Shown in pieces: positions 1 to 10,804 of a stretch of DNA of 64,000 nt. The translations under genes and the position numbers were made by a program. Source of the DNA: Megamerina dolium (taxonomy: Eukaryota; Arthropoda; Insecta; Diptera; Megamerinidae); the NCBI GenBank assembly GCA_963854835.1, contig OY978527.1, positions 43,040,040 through 43,104,039 on the forward strand. Direction: 5' to 3'. Within the stretch, counting starts at the first letter, position 1. Each line of letters begins with the position of its first letter. A model generated the notes under the pieces. The model ran no database searches. It was not told the DNA's origin and saw nothing but the letters and a program-made list of their open reading frames with translations.

Positions 1-305
1 TGTTTTTAGAATTCGCCAATTATTGGGTGATACAGTACAAGTACACGTTTAAACCTGGTGTAAACGTGAACTGAAAAACTGGCCCTAATTAAATTAAATA
101 AACTTGATTACATTTCTTGAATATGTTTTATTAGTTGAATGCACTTAAGGCCAATTTTTCAGTACAAATTTAATCTTACTTCTTCTTAGTGCCTGTCTAC
201 ATTGGTCGGCCCAAAAAGGCCCTGGCCATGATGTCCACATTAGCGCATTTGCGCCGGTTATATTTGAATTGAAATACTACAGTGGAATTGGAATTTTGGA
301 ATAAA

Positions 306-690
306 GTAGGGCTGTGCAAATTATCGTTTGTTCAAAAATTTTGATTAATCATAATATCCGATTAATCAAATAAATAATAATGCTTTAGAATATTCAAAAA
401 TTGAAATTATTCGATTAATCAGAATTTTGATTAATCAGGATAAACTTATTCGAATATATATTATTATTATTTTTTTCAATATAAAGTAGACAGGAAGGTT
501 TCCAAAGGTATGAATATTAGAATGCGTTTAAAATTTTTATTTCCAAAGACAATTTCAAAAACAAAAATAAAAATATAAATGGAAAATATTGTGATTAATA
601 AAAATTCTGATTAATCGAATAATTTCAATTTTGATAATTCATAATTTTGAATAGTCGAATAATTTAATTAATCAAACCTTTTAAACAAAC
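306..690. repeat. AT-rich dispersed repeat, copy 1
   Basis: The stretch is packed with variants of GATTAATCGAATAATT and GATTAATCAGAATTTTGATT, many in inverted orientation. Similar blocks, also rich in GATTAATC, lie at 16762-17010 and 48892-49240. The first two begin with a related GGGCTGTGCAAATTA / GGGACTGTGCGACTTA sequence. Three separated copies in 64 kb argue for a dispersed non-coding repeat or decayed MITE. No TSD or clean ends were identified. Confidence 0.5.
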
Positions 691-1368
691 AATAATCCAG
701 AACAATATAGAGCGCTTCTTACTGATGTTATCGGTTCAAACGTCTAAAAATTTGTGAGCATATTTATCAAAATCGGAATACTTTGGACATGGAACATAGC
801 TAGTTACGCCGATTTTTAATTTTGGATTGGGCTTTCGGCGTAAAATGTCGATCTTTTTCTATCTGCCTAGTTTTTTACCTGTCTCGTTCGCCTGGGCAAA
901 CCAATGTTCACAGGCACATATTGAACAAAGGCGGAAACCAAAGTGTTGTTGTTGTAGCAGCAAGAATACGGAAATGCTTTGTTTTGTTTCCGTACAAAGA
1001 ATTTCCGTATTCTGCTGTGTTGAATGGACATTGGTCGACCACGTGGTTGAGTGCTTCCGGGACGTAGACTCGTCCATTCTTGGAAGCGAAACCAAAATGT
1101 CGTGATTCATGGTTAATATGTATACAAATGTGTCAAGTGTCGCATGAACCAATTAGAGAAGATATTTGTTTGCTACAAATTGAAGTGAAATGGTACAAAG
1201 AAAGAAAGCAAAAAAATTTGTGATTGAGTGCAATTATTAAAGGTATTTATTGTAAAATATAATAAGTAGAATTGGAAAATTAGTCAAAAGGGTTTATAAA
1301 ATATGGTTTTCGTTATAGTGGTTTGCCGTCGTCAAATCAACAACTCTAACAACAAGGTTAACAAGTAA

Positions 1369-1400
1369 TAGCCCAAACAGACGGCAGCGTTAAACCGGAC
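1369..1400 (+). repeat. Detached terminal repeat fragment of the 1404-1930 element
   Basis: These 32 bases match the first 32 bases of the adjacent MITE (TAGCC, AACAGACGGCAGCGTTAA, CCGGA) and are flanked by TAA on both sides. This is either a solo end left by a nested insertion of the same family, or a duplication of the left terminus. Confidence 0.6.
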
Positions 1401-1403
1401 TAA

Positions 1404-1930
1404 TAGCCTAGACAGACGGCAGCCTAATTCCGGATTATCGAGTTAATTCGAATTAACTCGGGCATTAACTGCAGCTAATCCGCATAAACTCTATGAGTTA
1501 ATTCTCAAAATAAAAAAGGATTAGGGCAATTTGCGATGGCAACACTGCTGAAAATTGTCTATTGTGAATTTTTCTCCATCCATTTTACAAACCATTAGGT
1601 GTGTTCGCTAACAAAAAACTTTCAACAACTGTTAACAGTTTTCAACATGAAAAGTGTTGGCGAACAAATAAATCCAGCTGTCAATTACGAACGGTGAATG
1701 TCAATTTACAAGTTTCTGATAGTTTTCAGTTCACGTACTTCTTGTAGATTTTCTCATATCGAGAGTGATAGATGACAGAAATTGATAGTGATAGTAATGT
1801 AAGTGAGCAAACCTAAGAAAACAGCAATCAGCTGTTTACTTAATCCGCAATACTGCCGTTGTCAGGTTAATATTTAATTCGGATTAAGTGCGCCGTTAAT
1901 CCGGATTAACGCTGCCGTCTGTCCAGGCTA
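1404..1930. mobile_element. 527-bp MITE with ~36-bp terminal inverted repeats and TAA target duplication
   Basis: The left end reads TAGCCTAGACAGACGGCAGC. The right end, reverse-complemented, reads TAGCCTGGACAGACGGCAGC and continues to match through TTAATCCGGATTAA with few differences. TAA precedes the left end (1401-1403) and follows the right end (1931-1933), a 3-bp TWA-type duplication as seen for PIF/Harbinger elements. No transposase is encoded, so it is a non-autonomous element. Another terminus of the same family lies at 42194-42280. The PIF/Harbinger assignment rests only on TSD length and is an inference. Confidence 0.7.
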
Positions 1931-2234
1931 TAATTGCATGATCTGTAATGATTGGTTAATTACATGTCAAGTCGTCGGCAAAATAGTCGCATACATGAGG
2001 ACAGATGCAGCCGCGTAATTTCGACGTCAATGTGTATTGACCATAATGGTAAAGAACACTATGGACATTTGACAGTTGACTAACAAAGTAGCTGAAAGCG
2101 TACGAGCAAAAGCAAGACTGAGGAACTAGACGCGTGAATTTTTGCAGAAAATCACTTCAATAACCAAAAAACGATATAATTTATAATAATAATAATACCG
2201 GTTGGTAGCCGGAAAAATTAGACATTCTTCAACA

Positions 2235-5040
2235 ATGGAGAGCATTGAAAATGGTAAATATAAATGTAAATAATTTTAGTAATTTAGGTTATATCATTTC
2301 ATATAAGTTCGTATTGTGGTGCGTTATGGTTATTAAATTGTTAAAACTTTCAATGTTTGTTTTAGAAGTTCCTCAAAACGGTACTGATAATGTAACAGAA
2401 CCTAATGAAAAAAATTCTCGTTCAGCATCACCTGTAATAGCAGATATTTGTGACGTAGAAAAAGATAGCTGCGAAAAATCAGATGATAAAGAAGGAGACA
2501 AAAATGCTGAAGTTCTATCAAAATCTGGTGAAAATCGCATTAGTCGTAGTCGTAGTCGAAGTCATAGTAAGAGTCGCAGCTCGATTGGTGGTGAGGGAAG
2601 TGAATCAAAACATCGCTCTCACTCACGTAGTAAAAGTCCGAATACTAAATCTATAACATCCACGAATGAAAACTTAGAAAATCAAGACGCCATTCAGAAA
2701 TCCAGAAGTCGGAGTCGTAGTGTCGCAAGTATTGGTGAACGTTCAAAGAGTGGATCTCGTCATTCTGTAAGTCCTCCGAGACGTTCAAGAAGTGGATCTA
2801 GATGCTCACGCAGTGTTTCAAGACGTTCAAGGAGCGATTCAAGGAATTCGAAACAATCTAGGAGTGATTCGCAACGTTCAAGAAGTGCTTCAAGACATTC
2901 TTTAAGTGCTGCCTCAAACCGTTCAAGAAGTGCTTCAAGACGTTCTTTAAGTGCTGCTTCAAAACGTTCAAGAAGTGCTTCAAGGCGTTCTCAAAGTGTT
3001 GACTCTAAACGCTCAAGAAGTCAATCTAGACGGTCTCGGAGTATATCTAAGCATTCAAAAAGTGGTTCGAGACACTCAAGAAGCGGTTCTAATCATTCAA
3101 GTGGTTCGAGAAGATCAAGAAGTAGGTCGAGACATTCTAGGAGTGGATCGAGACAGTCCAAAAGTGGCTCTAGACGTTCAAAAAGTGGTTCTGCACGTTC
3201 CAGAAGCGGATCTGTGCGTTCAAGAAGTGGTTCAAGACGTTCGAGAAGCGGTTCCAGACGTTCAAGGAGTGGTTCTAAACGTTCGAGAAGTGGTTCTAGA
3301 CGTTTAAGAAGTGGTTCTAGACGTTCGAGAAGTGGTTCTAGACGTTCAAGAAGTGTTTCTGCTTCTTCACGAAGTGGATCCAGACGCTCACGCAGTGGTT
3401 CTAGAAGATCTGGCAGTGGATCGAAACGTTCTAAAAGTGGTTCAAGATCGAGGAGTGGATCTAGACGTTCTAGGAGTGGATCAGGCCGTTCTAGGAGCCG
3501 CAGCATATCTCGTAGTCGTTCTCGATCACGAAGTGGTTCAAGGCGTTCTCGATCAGGATCTCAACGTTCGCGCAGTGGATCGCGTGCATCACGAAGCCGT
3601 TCTAAGTCTTTATCCAGGTCAAGATCTCGCTCAAGATCCAAATCACACTCTAGGTCAAAATCGCGCTCGCATTCTCCTGCTACAAAAGCACATAAAAGAA
3701 ATGTGCTTAGTGATTCAGAAGGTGAGCATATCTGTCAGGAGTCATACAACTTTTATTTGAAAACTTTATTGACTAATTTTCAATCCTAGATGAAGGTGGT
3801 GCCAGCAGCTTTAAGAAGCGCCCGAAAATTACAGATACAGATAATGAAGACGACGAAAAGGATGATACAGGCATTAAAAAGGGCGAAGAGACTGAGGAAG
3901 TCGAGAAAAAGACTGGCGATAGTTCTGACGATGAAAATATTCCACTTTCAAATAACAGAGAGTAAATATTCAACTATTAATTGCAGATTATTGCAGAATC
4001 CTGATATCCATTATTCCTTCCAGTAGTGATTTCGTTTCCGATTTCGACGCCATGCTAATGCGTAAGAAAGAAGAGAAGAAGGTACGACGCCGTAAACGAG
4101 ACATTGATTTAATTAACGACAACGATGATTTAATTGATCAACTAATTATGAACATGAAAGGAGCCTCTGATGAAGATCGTCAATTAAATTTAGAGGGTAA
4201 ACCAGCAACGAAGAAAATCGCCATGCTGAAACAAGTGATGTCTCAATTGATAAAGAAGGATTTGCAATTGGCATTTTTGGAGCACAACATATTGAATGTA
4301 CTTACGGATTGGTTGGCACCGCTTCCAAATAAAAGTTTGCCATGCTTGCAAATTCGTGAGAGTATTCTACGCCTGTTGTCAGATGTAATACTTTCAAATC
4401 TATTGGCTCGACTTATATGATCATTTATATATACCTGTATTTCTAGTTCCCCACAATTGATAAAACTTACCTGAAACAATCTGGTATAGGAAAGGCGGTC
4501 ATGTATTTGTATAAGCATCCCAAGGAAACAAAGCCAAATCGTGATCGTGCTGGTCGTTTAATATCGGAATGGGCCCGACCTATATTTAATTTGAGTTGTG
4601 ATTTCAAGGCAATGAGTAAAGAGGAACGTCAAGAGCGTGACCTTGCACAAATGCCTCGAATGCGTCGCAAAACTCCGGAGCCCCAACCATCGACATCTTC
4701 AAAGAAGAAAGGACTCAACTCTGCGTTTGGATCAGCTGCTGAAAAACCCCTGCGTCCGGGCGATCCCGGATGGGTGGCACGAGCACGTGTGCCCTTGCCT
4801 TCAAATAAAGATTACGTTGTTAGACCCAAATCGACAGTGGAAGGTGAAATTTCAACGGTAAGTTTACATGCAATCGTACTGCACATATTCTAATTGATTA
4901 ATTGATTAAATTCACAGTCAAATAAACGCAAACCAAATCGATATGAAAAACATATGAAGAAATTTTTGGATGCCAAACGAATGAAGGATAGCAAACGTGC
5001 CGTTGAAATATCAATTGAGGGTCGCAAAATGGCACTTTAA
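2235..5040 (+). CDS. IWS1: IWS1-like transcription elongation factor (Spt6 partner)
   Basis: IWS1/Spn1 binds Spt6 and elongating RNA polymerase II in the nucleus and helps mRNA processing and export. Six exons give 813 residues: 2235-2253, 2366-3721, 3790-3961, 4024-4384, 4447-4857 and 4918-5040. All junctions are GT-AG and the phases agree. The start is the ATG of a 19-nt first exon (MESIEN). The longer open frame starting at 2245 is intron read-through. Residues ~60-445 are an Arg/Ser repeat array, followed by an acidic stretch. The conserved C-terminal TFIIS-N-like domain spans roughly residues 540-710, with hallmark stretches [19 protein letters not shown] and ISEWARPIF. The tail is basic ([10 protein letters not shown]) and ends in GRKMAL. 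The RS array is unusually long, while the C-terminal half looks normal for the family. Family assignment is firm. Confidence 0.93.
2530..3690 (+). repeat. Coding RS minisatellite inside IWS1 exon 2
   Basis: The DNA repeats a ~21-bp unit (variants of AGAAGTGGTTCTAGACGTTC) that encodes heptads such as RRSRSGS. The period keeps frame, so gain or loss of units changes length without frameshift. The array also opens long chance frames on the other strand and in the other frames. Those are shadows of the repeat and not genes. Confidence 0.85.
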
Positions 5041-5199
5041 GCATCAAGATGTGCTTATATTTATGACTTGCTTTAACCACTTTTTTTTTGTTTAAAGCAA
5101 CTAAAGGCAGTAAATCTGATAAACATCTGAATAGATCGTCAAATAATTTACTTCCTCATATTCTATACTCCTTAAGGTAACCTTTAATTTAAGGCGATA

Positions 5200-5238
5200 A
5201 ATAAAAATGTATATTTAAATTCAATTTTATTTAATAAA
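5200..5238. terminator. Back-to-back poly(A) signals of IWS1 (+) and DCTN4 (-)
   Basis: AATAAA occurs on the plus strand at 5200-5205 and 5233-5238. TTTATT at 5226-5231 is AATAAA on the minus strand. IWS1 ends at 5040 and DCTN4 ends (reading leftward) at 5400, so both convergent genes have their cleavage signal in the same ~40 bp. Transcript 3' ends would overlap or abut here. Confidence 0.6.
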
Positions 5239-5399
5239 TAAATTCAATTTATGAACATAATATGCAAAGAATACATCATGATTATATAAGTATGTACGTA
5301 TGTATATATGCAATACTAGATTGATTAGTAATAAACAAATTAATGAGATTTTTGACTTAAATCAATAAGGAATATGGGTCAATAGCTAATGCTTGCTGC

Positions 5400-7289
5400 T
5401 TATTCCAAAGCGATTGTGCCAACTTTGATGTAGATTCTCGAGCTTAAGGCATAGGGAGTTGGTTCTTTCTTCTCGGGTGTATTAGTCACCGTATTCATAT
5501 AGGTGTATTGCATACTAAACCCTAAAGTAACGTCATCGTTGGGCTTTAGTGTTTCATCGGGTGTAAAATTTAGACGAATTGACACCTTATTTGCTTTACG
5601 CCAAGTTATAAATCTAAAATTATGAAAAATATGCTAGTATACTTATGACAAAGAAATTTGTTTATTATGAATCCTACTTTGGTTCCTCTCGTTGCACCTG
5701 TACTTCTTCATCGAACTCCGTTGAATCATCACGTTGACTCAGAATAAAGGAAGAGTCCAACATTTCCAATTTTGCATTGGTCTTATGACGTACAACTCGG
5801 GGATCTTCAGTTAGAGAAGTTTGACGTGATAATGTTGTTGCGGTTATGGATGAAGCACCTGTTAGTGACTTCAATGAATCAGCTGCACTTGTTAATGAAG
5901 TATCTTTGACACTGCACATTTTGAATTCCTCAATCATTTGCAGTTCTTCAGCCATTGTGGGTAACTCCATAATCGTTATAGTCATATCATGCATGGTTGG
6001 GTTTGTCAATTTGAGTATAATTGAGCATGGTTTACCAGCAAGCAATGGTTGTTCACAACGCACAAGTAAAACATCCGGAACGTGGTAGTTAGCAAATAAT
6101 TGAATACGATACTTTACGGAAGTTGGATGATATTCAGGCTTAATGACGTTATGTTCACATTTGCGACAACGCAACGAACGCTTGATCCAGAGAAAACGCC
6201 TTTGTGGATACAATTTATTCACAGTCAGCGGTTGATCTGCTGGCTGGCCATGCCGTTGCTTGATCGTTGACACTATAAAGTATACACACGTAAGTGGGCG
6301 TGTGCGTATTTAATATATCCACTCACCATTTCGCAAATTGATCGGTTGTGTGAAAATATTGTCAGGTAGCTCGCCTACATCTTCAGTAGGTTCTGCCGGT
6401 ACAATGTTTACTGGCTTTGCCTTTTGTGTATTTTTATCACTCCAGCCTATTTGTCGTCTTATCATAGACACCGTTAGGCCAGTACGATCCTTCAGAGAAA
6501 GGCGAAAAATTCTATCAAAGTGAATACAATAAGTGATTAATATAACTCACTGTTAAACTCGGAAATTTATGTGCCTTGGGTGTTTTACGACGCATATATT
6601 CTTGCCTTTCTTGCTTATCCTGCAAAACAACGGCTTGGTAATATTCCAATAAAGAATTGAAACGCGTTTGATACGAACACTCATTGTCAGGCCATGTACC
6701 AGTGGCTGCAAATCAAGAGCAATTTATTTTAAAATATCTACGCCTTTGAATATTTGTTGTTGCGAAAATTACTCACCTACAGTCTGGTCAGGAATTCCCA
6801 CATCACGCGAAGTCCATCGACAAGCCAAACATGCCAAATAGTACATCTTCTTTGTGATGACTTTACCTGTGTCACCTTCACCCTCTTTTGGAGGATCATC
6901 AGATTTCCTAAATGTTTTGTTATTACAATAATATTTTACAAAGCAATACACTACACCACATACTTAACAACTGTTGTGGCTCGTGCCGAGAGTGTGTGTT
7001 GGCAACACGGACACTCAAAGCAGTTAGCACAACAATTCTTCTTGTGACGAGCCTCCGATGACGGAATGTTTTCCAGACAATTAGAACAAAAATGTGAGTC
7101 AACCTAAAGAGAATGCATATATCAATAGAAATTATGGTAGTCGTTTATATTGTAACTTACTTCATGACAAACACAAAAGCCACACCGCACCCTCATACAA
7201 TGACGACAAAAGAACAATTTACTTATTGGGTTTAGTAATCCACATGAACAAGCATACTTTACTACACTATCTTGCATAAAGTTTGCCAT
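5400..7289 (-). CDS. DCTN4: Dynactin subunit 4 (p62)
   Basis: DCTN4 is part of the pointed-end complex of dynactin, which links dynein to cargo. Seven exons encode 508 residues, 5' to 3': 7289-7161, 7103-6964, 6907-6777, 6705-6551, 6489-6327, 6272-5678 and 5613-5400. The phases are consistent throughout. The start MANFMQDS is chosen because it aligns with the short N-terminus of the family; an upstream in-frame ATG at 7349 would add a non-conserved leader. Cysteine pairs ([39 protein letters not shown]) form the zinc-binding N-terminal region, and [22 protein letters not shown] is recognisable mid-protein. At the 6489 junction the acceptor must be the later AG (after TTTCTCTGA); the nearer one breaks frame. 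Length is close to the human 460-residue protein. It converges with IWS1. Confidence 0.93.
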
Positions 7290-7641
7290 TTTATTAATGG
7301 TAGCTAAGAAATATAAAGCGAATACTTTCAATAAAATGTTCAAATCCAATAAAGTGATTGAATGCTATGAAAATTTCTTTCCTTTCGATGACAATCAGGG
7401 ATGACAACATCGGAATTTGACATTTTACATTTTATCTCACATACGGTGCCTCAAACATCTGTTCGTGCAGCTAATCGACGAAGTAACATAAATGTTAAAT
7501 GAAACAAAAACCATGATGTTTTAAGCTTGTAATTTTTATTTTAAGGCATATATCTTGTAAAAAATTAAAGGCGTTCAAATACTAATATTTCATATTTTCA
7601 AACCAAACATTTGTCCATATATTCAAAAAAAAAATATTTTT
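7290..7641. other. DCTN4 upstream region
   Basis: This is the 5' flank of DCTN4. It probably contained the shared upstream region with the divergent gene at 13589 before transposable elements filled the gap. No promoter motif stands out and no gene is seen. Confidence 0.5.
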
Positions 7642-7730
7642 TCCGAGTTAATAGCATGTACGGCAACCTTTGGGATCAATTATAGCTTCTGTAAAATATC
7701 TTTCATCGAAATGGTCCGTTTTTTGGTTAT
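7642..7730 (-). pseudogene. C-terminal piece of Tc1-like transposase, split off by the LINE insertion
   Basis: Read on the minus strand, this flank encodes KKRTISMKDILQKL followed by a decayed tail resembling the Tc1 ending (IxxKGxxTxY). It continues the relic found at 12590-13010 on the far side of the LINE. 7716-7730 is the left copy of the LINE target-site duplication. The relic has stops and frameshifts and cannot be functional. Confidence 0.6.
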
Positions 7731-7804
7731 TATCATTATTATTATTATCGTTGTGGGGATGTTGCACCGCGACCTATAAGATCTATTGTGCCCCCTTCGC
7801 AGAG

Positions 7805-10804
7805 TTAGAGTGTGTCTCTCAGCCCAGTTCCCTCGATGAATTTTAGTATTCGTCCCAATTCACAGAGTCTAATTTCATCCTCGGGTATGATGAAATCTCC
7901 CAGGTATTTCCTTCTCTTGTGCATCAGTGCAGGACAAGTTCCTATCACGTGTTGTGCGGTCTCGTCCTCTTCCCTGCAGAACCTACAGAGAGCATCAGAG
8001 AAAATTCCCAGTTTTGTTAGGTGATAATTCAGCCTACAGTGCCCTGTTAATAATCCCGTAATGATTCGCATGTTGTTCTTCGTTAGACTCATACATTCCT
8101 CGTAGCGTTTCAGGTTGTATGTCCCTAGCGCTAGTTTGGAGTGTGTTAGCCCCGGTAAGTTTTCCCAGTATAAGCTTCTTTGTCTATTCTCTTCTTCCCA
8201 GATGATACGGGAGATGTTACCCGATCCTAATCCACAGAATGGTTCAGGCCCTACAAATGGGGTTGATGCTCCCTTCCTGGCAAGCTTATCTGCCATTTCA
8301 TTTCCATCGATCCCTACGTGCCCCGGAACCCATAGAATCCACACCTGATTGAGTTGGCCCAGGATGTTCAGTTTTTCAATGCACTCCATCACCAGATATG
8401 ATGTAACCTGGTGGGATTTGAGTGCTTTGATAGCCGCCTGGCTGTCACTCAGTTTTGCTATTCTGCGATTCCGGTAATTCCGTTCGAGATTAAAGTGCGC
8501 ACATCTATCTATCGCGTAGACTTCCGCTTGAAAGATAGAGGTGTTCTTACCTAATGGTTCAGAGTATCTTTCCCCTGGTCCGAATACACCTGCCCCGGCT
8601 CCGTCATCGGTGAGGGAACTGTACACTCTTAGCTTGCTAAGAGTGTTGATTACCGTCTGCTGCTTCGTGCACTTTTCCCAGACTATTGCCCCGTAGGCTA
8701 TCATTGGCCTGACAATTGCTGTGTATATCCATCGCAGAATTTTTGGGGTACAACCCCAGCTTTTACCCGCAATAGTTCTACACGTCATGAAAGTTTTGAT
8801 AGCTTTCTGTCTTATCTCCTCAATGTGGGTTTTCCACAATAATTTCTGGTCCAAGTGGGTACCCAAGAATTTCACTACTTTCTGGAGTTCTATCTCTACA
8901 CCGTCTAAACGGATAGGTTTAAGATTCGTAAGTTTATACTTCCGTGTGAATGGTACAATCGTTGTTTTTGCTGGATTGATGTTCAGCCCAACCGTAGCGC
9001 ACCATCCCTTCGTTAGTTTGAGTCCTAGCTGTATTCTGTCACATAGAGTGTCCTCAAATTTACCTCTACAGATAATGACTATGTCATCCGCATAGCCTTG
9101 AAATGACAAATGACTGGTTTCCAATTTTTCCAACAGCTCGTCTACTACTATACTCCACATAAGTGGTGATAGCACACCTCCTTGTGGGCACTCCCTTGTG
9201 GTGTTTGCAATTATACTTCCTGTACCACTTGGTATTTCAACCTTCCTGGTAAGAAGCATATTACTCATCCAAGAAGCTAGAGTATTATTAACTCCTCTTC
9301 TTGTAAGAGCTCTTCTGATAGCATCATGTGAAGTATTGTCGAAGGCACCTTCTATGTCTAGAAAGGCGCATATCGCAGTTTCCTTCTTCTCTAGACTGTC
9401 CTGCAGTAAGCTCGTCAGTTGATGTAGAGCAGTTTCGGTGGAGTGCCCTGCTCTATAAGCATGCTGACAAGAGTGTAGCGGATTTCTCACTAAAACTGTG
9501 GTCCGGATGTAGTTATCCACAACTTTTTCCAAAGTTTTTAGGACAAAGGATGTTAGGCAGATTGGCCTGAAAGATTTAGGGTGAAGCGGGTCCTTCTTAC
9601 CCACCTTCGGCAAAAATACCACCTTTGCCCTTCTCCATATCCTAGGTATGTAACCTAGCGCTATACTGCTTCTAGCTATTCTCGTCAATGGACTTAACAG
9701 CTGCTCTATACCTCTCTGAAGTAGGGCAGGAAAGATTCCGTCTACTCCAGGTGATTTCAATGGTTTAAAGGTGTTAATTGCCCATCTGATTCGAGGTTCG
9801 GTGCAAATTTCACTTGCCAAGATCCATTCATTCCTGCTTATTCTTCCCAAGTTTTCAGCATCGTCTGTCCCTGCTGCCACGAGTGTGGAAGATCCTGGGA
9901 AGTGTGTGTCAAGAAGTAGTTTTACTCTTTCTTCTTCGTTTTCCGTGAAGGAACCATCTCCTTTTTTAAGGTTGGTGGATGATATACTACTGCCTTTGGC
10001 TAACACTTTGTAGAGTTTTGACACCTCAGTGGCGTGCTCAATGCTTTCACAGAAGTTTCTGAAACTTTTGCGTTTTGCTTCCCTAATCTCTTTATTATAG
10101 AGTGTTAGAGTTCTTCTATATTCGGTCCAATCCCCGGTAGTTTTTGATCTATTTGATAACCTTCGAACCTCCGTTCTTAGTTTCATTAGATCATTGTTCC
10201 ACCAAGGTACATCCTTGGTTGAGTTCACCTTGCTTATTGGACAACTGTCCTCATATGAGTTGATAATTATCTTATTGAAATTTTCTACCGTAGTTTCTAG
10301 TTGTATTTCATTTCTGATGCAATCGCCTAATGATAGTTGTCTTAGGTTTGCATTCAGATTATTTAAGTATTTTTCCCAGTCTGTTTTTCTCGGATTCCTT
10401 ACAATTCTTTGTGTTAATTGCTCCCCCTCTATGTCAAATCTCAGTATGCTGTGGTCAGACATTGATGGTTCGTTGAATACTACCCAATTCCTAACAAGAC
10501 TAAAGCCCCAGGTGTTTCCTAAGGTTAAATCCAAAACTTCTTTTCGTACGCTAGTTACGAAAGTTGGTGTATCTCCCACATTTAAAATTTCTAATTTATT
10601 ACTAATGATAAATTCAAGAAGGTACTCACCACGCTTGTTGGTATCCGTGCTCCCCCATGCCTCGTTATGCGCATTGGCATCACATCCAAGTATTAGAGGT
10701 TGCTTCTTCCTTTCGCTGTACTCGACCAGTTTGTAGATCAGCTCAGGTGGGGCCCAAGCATCATCCCCCGGTAGGTACCCCGATGCGAATATTACTTCAC
10801 GTGT
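7805..10804 (-). CDS. LINE ORF2: partial AP endonuclease, reverse transcriptase, RNase H (LOA clade)
   Basis: One open frame of about 1000 codons runs from ~10804 to 7805; the first in-frame ATG is at 10579. It begins inside the endonuclease domain (EVIFASGYLPGDD, LILGCDANAHNEAWGSTDTN, SDHSILRF), so roughly the first 100 or more residues of that domain are absent. The RT follows, with FLPKVGKKDP, ECPQGGVLSPLMW and the catalytic FQGYADDIVIIC. An RNase H-like domain has QAEVYAI, LSDSQAAIKAL and WVPGHVGIDGNEMADKLA, but its first catalytic Asp segment reads VYSSLTDDGAGAGVF in place of a TDGS motif. The RT-RNase H linker is much shorter than usual. A C-terminal CCHC-like cysteine group (LCRFCREEDETAQHVIGTC) is present. 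With the endonuclease truncated, this copy is probably not autonomous. Confidence 0.85.
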   Translation of the reverse strand, partial: TREVIFASGYLPGDDAWAPPELIYKLVEYSERKKQPLILGCDANAHNEAWGSTDTNKRGEYLLEFIISNKLEILNVGDTPTFVTSVRKEVLDLTLGNTWGFSLVRNWVVFNEPSMSDHSILRFDIEGEQLTQRIVRNPRKTDWEKYLNNLNANLRQLSLGDCIRNEIQLETTVENFNKIIINSYEDSCPISKVNSTKDVPWWNNDLMKLRTEVRRLSNRSKTTGDWTEYRRTLTLYNKEIREAKRKSFRNFCESIEHATEVSKLYKVLAKGSSISSTNLKKGDGSFTENEEERVKLLLDTHFPGSSTLVAAGTDDAENLGRISRNEWILASEICTEPRIRWAINTFKPLKSPGVDGIFPALLQRGIEQLLSPLTRIARSSIALGYIPRIWRRAKVVFLPKVGKKDPLHPKSFRPICLTSFVLKTLEKVVDNYIRTTVLVRNPLHSCQHAYRAGHSTETALHQLTSLLQDSLEKKETAICAFLDIEGAFDNTSHDAIRRALTRRGVNNTLASWMSNMLLTRKVEIPSGTGSIIANTTRECPQGGVLSPLMWSIVVDELLEKLETSHLSFQGYADDIVIICRGKFEDTLCDRIQLGLKLTKGWCATVGLNINPAKTTIVPFTRKYKLTNLKPIRLDGVEIELQKVVKFLGTHLDQKLLWKTHIEEIRQKAIKTFMTCRTIAGKSWGCTPKILRWIYTAIVRPMIAYGAIVWEKCTKQQTVINTLSKLRVYSSLTDDGAGAGVFGPGERYSEPLGKNTSIFQAEVYAIDRCAHFNLERNYRNRRIAKLSDSQAAIKALKSHQVTSYLVMECIEKLNILGQLNQVWILWVPGHVGIDGNEMADKLARKGASTPFVGPEPFCGLGSGNISRIIWEEENRQRSLYWENLPGLTHSKLALGTYNLKRYEECMSLTKNNMRIITGLLTGHCRLNYHLTKLGIFSDALCRFCREEDETAQHVIGTCPALMHKRRKYLGDFIIPEDEIRLCELGRILKFIEGTGLRDTL

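Larger units (their letters stand above)
1..2234. other. Intergenic region upstream of IWS1
   Basis: No convincing coding exon is visible. The short open frames near 820-1150 have no recognisable domains and lie on both strands over the same bases, as expected by chance. The stretch holds an AT-rich dispersed repeat (306-690) and a terminal-inverted-repeat element (1404-1930) with a detached end fragment (1369-1400). The last 200 bases before the IWS1 start presumably include its promoter and 5' UTR, but I see no decisive core-promoter motif. Confidence 0.6.

Noticed and set aside
822..1152. Three overlapping short open frames on both strands
   Set aside because: No domain, no splice context and mutual overlap; composition is that of non-coding DNA.
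2245..2365. N-terminal extension of IWS1 from ATG at 2245
   Set aside because: This is intron sequence. The ATG at 2235 with a GTAAAT donor at 2254 and TTTTAG acceptor gives a short first exon in the correct phase.
3093..3506. 137-codon minus-strand frame (Leu/Glu-rich) and plus-strand frames at 2951-3307 and 3311-3760
   Set aside because: All are alternative readings of the IWS1 RS minisatellite; the repeat period is a multiple of three, so every frame stays open by chance.
8721..10736. Several plus-strand frames across the LINE
   Set aside because: They are antisense shadows of ORF2, which has clear RT motifs on the minus strand.
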